DNA of 64,000 nucleotides, from NCBI GenBank assembly GCA_963576735.1, contig OY755177.1, positions 7,564,001 to 7,628,000 of the forward strand, given 5' to 3'. This stretch comes from Bedellia somnulentella. Taxonomy: Eukaryota; Arthropoda; Insecta; Lepidoptera; Bedelliidae. Both the position numbers and the translations under genes were made by a program. The notes beneath the pieces were generated by a model. The model saw only the letters and a program-made list of their open reading frames with translations, searched no databases and was not told the DNA's origin. Within the stretch, counting starts at the first letter, position 1, and every line of letters starts with the position of its first letter. Below are positions 63,151-64,000 of the stretch, one piece after another.

Positions 63151-64000
63151 CTGTAATGAATACGAAGAAATTAAATAAATATAACAAATTTATTACTTAC
63201 TAATTCCATAGATAACAATTCGGTATGCAAAGTTTTTTTTTTTGTATTTATTAAATATTTTTATTCGATAGCAAGCACGAGAATAAAAAACTAATTTGAA
63301 TATTTTTCATTTAAAATGAGTAATTGCAAAGTTATGATTCTTTAAAGATTGTTCAACTTTTGTACTTAATGACGTCATCGATCGAAAATATCACTTAGCG
63401 ACGTGCAAATAAAGCGAAATGTTTAGTAAAAATGTTGCTAATTGCAAAATATTTCACGAATTTGTGATCGCAAATGAAATTATTACGATGTTATACTAAA
63501 CAAACATATGATTTTCGATATTTTATTAATAAACTGCAAGAACGAATGTCTTTGACATAACGCTGAAGGTCAAATACTGTTACAGTTTTTTGCTAAAATA
63601 ACGGTCATCTTAGCTCTGTTTGATTTAATTTCAAGAAAATATGTTTTAAAAATATAATATCCCGAAATGGTTTCGTAATCAGCACCACTTTTGTAAAACT
63701 TTGTATACCGAATTGGAAATCATTCAGCGTCGCTATAGCGCGACGAAATTCATAATATACTCACTCATTAACATCAGTTTACTAATTTGAAAATTTTACC
63801 CTATCGACAGGGTAGGATGAAAACGTGAATTATGGGAACACTGAGATACTGCATATTTTTAGGTTATGCTATTAAAAAATTGCTCAAAATAACTAAAGAA
63901 AATGCTAGTAATCTAGTTCAACGTAATTAACATTTGAATCACTTTTTTTCTGATCGCGCAATGTAGTTATTATGTATTTATCTGTAAAAAAAACATTAAA
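63151..64000. other. Right edge, no gene seen
   Basis: AT-rich. A TGACGTCA palindrome lies at 63370-63377. No CEP290 exon or THAP N-terminus recognised. Confidence 0.45.

Overview
The window looks like nuclear DNA of a moth or butterfly. It is AT-rich, with long introns and GC-rich exons. It is packed with short dispersed repeats whose forms I know from lepidopteran genomes: a SINE-like family with an (ATGT)n tail, a tRNA-headed SINE, LINE 3' ends with short tandem tails, a Helitron-like CTAGT end and several MITEs. The species cannot be fixed from sequence alone. Exons were placed by eye from splice sites and reading phase, without transcript data.

Two host genes lie head to tail on the + strand. 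Positions 745-35814 hold the Drosophila CAP / vertebrate SORBS (ponsin, vinexin, ArgBP2) adaptor gene: a sorbin-homology (SoHo) block, one 4.6-kb exon coding about 1,539 low-complexity residues, a conserved linker exon, and three SH3 domains ending at a stop at 35812-35814. Sixteen exons join in a single frame of about 2,163 residues. Two extra ATG exons (12846 and 15850) splice in the same phase into the linker exon at 20939, so SoHo-less isoforms from internal promoters are likely. Degenerate tandem copies of the last SH3 exon lie just behind it.

Positions 42285-61615 hold the first 15 coding exons (about 1,050 residues) of a CEP290 orthologue, the ciliary transition-zone coiled-coil protein. 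It continues past the right edge. A perfect RFX X-box lies 139 bases before its ATG, as expected of a ciliary gene.

Intron 6 of CEP290 carries an almost intact two-ORF non-LTR retrotransposon on the minus strand (about 48720-53640). ORF1 has a coiled coil and an SGNH-like domain; ORF2 has an AP-endonuclease and a reverse transcriptase. At the ORF1 stop there is a textbook slippery heptamer (U UUA AAC) that leads into the ORF2 frame, followed by a 13-bp inverted repeat. This is the most unusual signal in the window.

Other mobile DNA: a truncated Ty1/copia element nested in an inverted-repeat element (17236-19031), PIF/Harbinger-like and hAT-like MITEs, a 4.4-kb inverted-repeat element holding a 215-bp tandem array, about 19 copies of one SINE-like family and about 10 of a tRNA-derived SINE, and a THAP-domain fragment on the minus strand at 63.1 kb. 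I saw no CRISPR array, no genuine tRNA or rRNA gene and no bacterial features.
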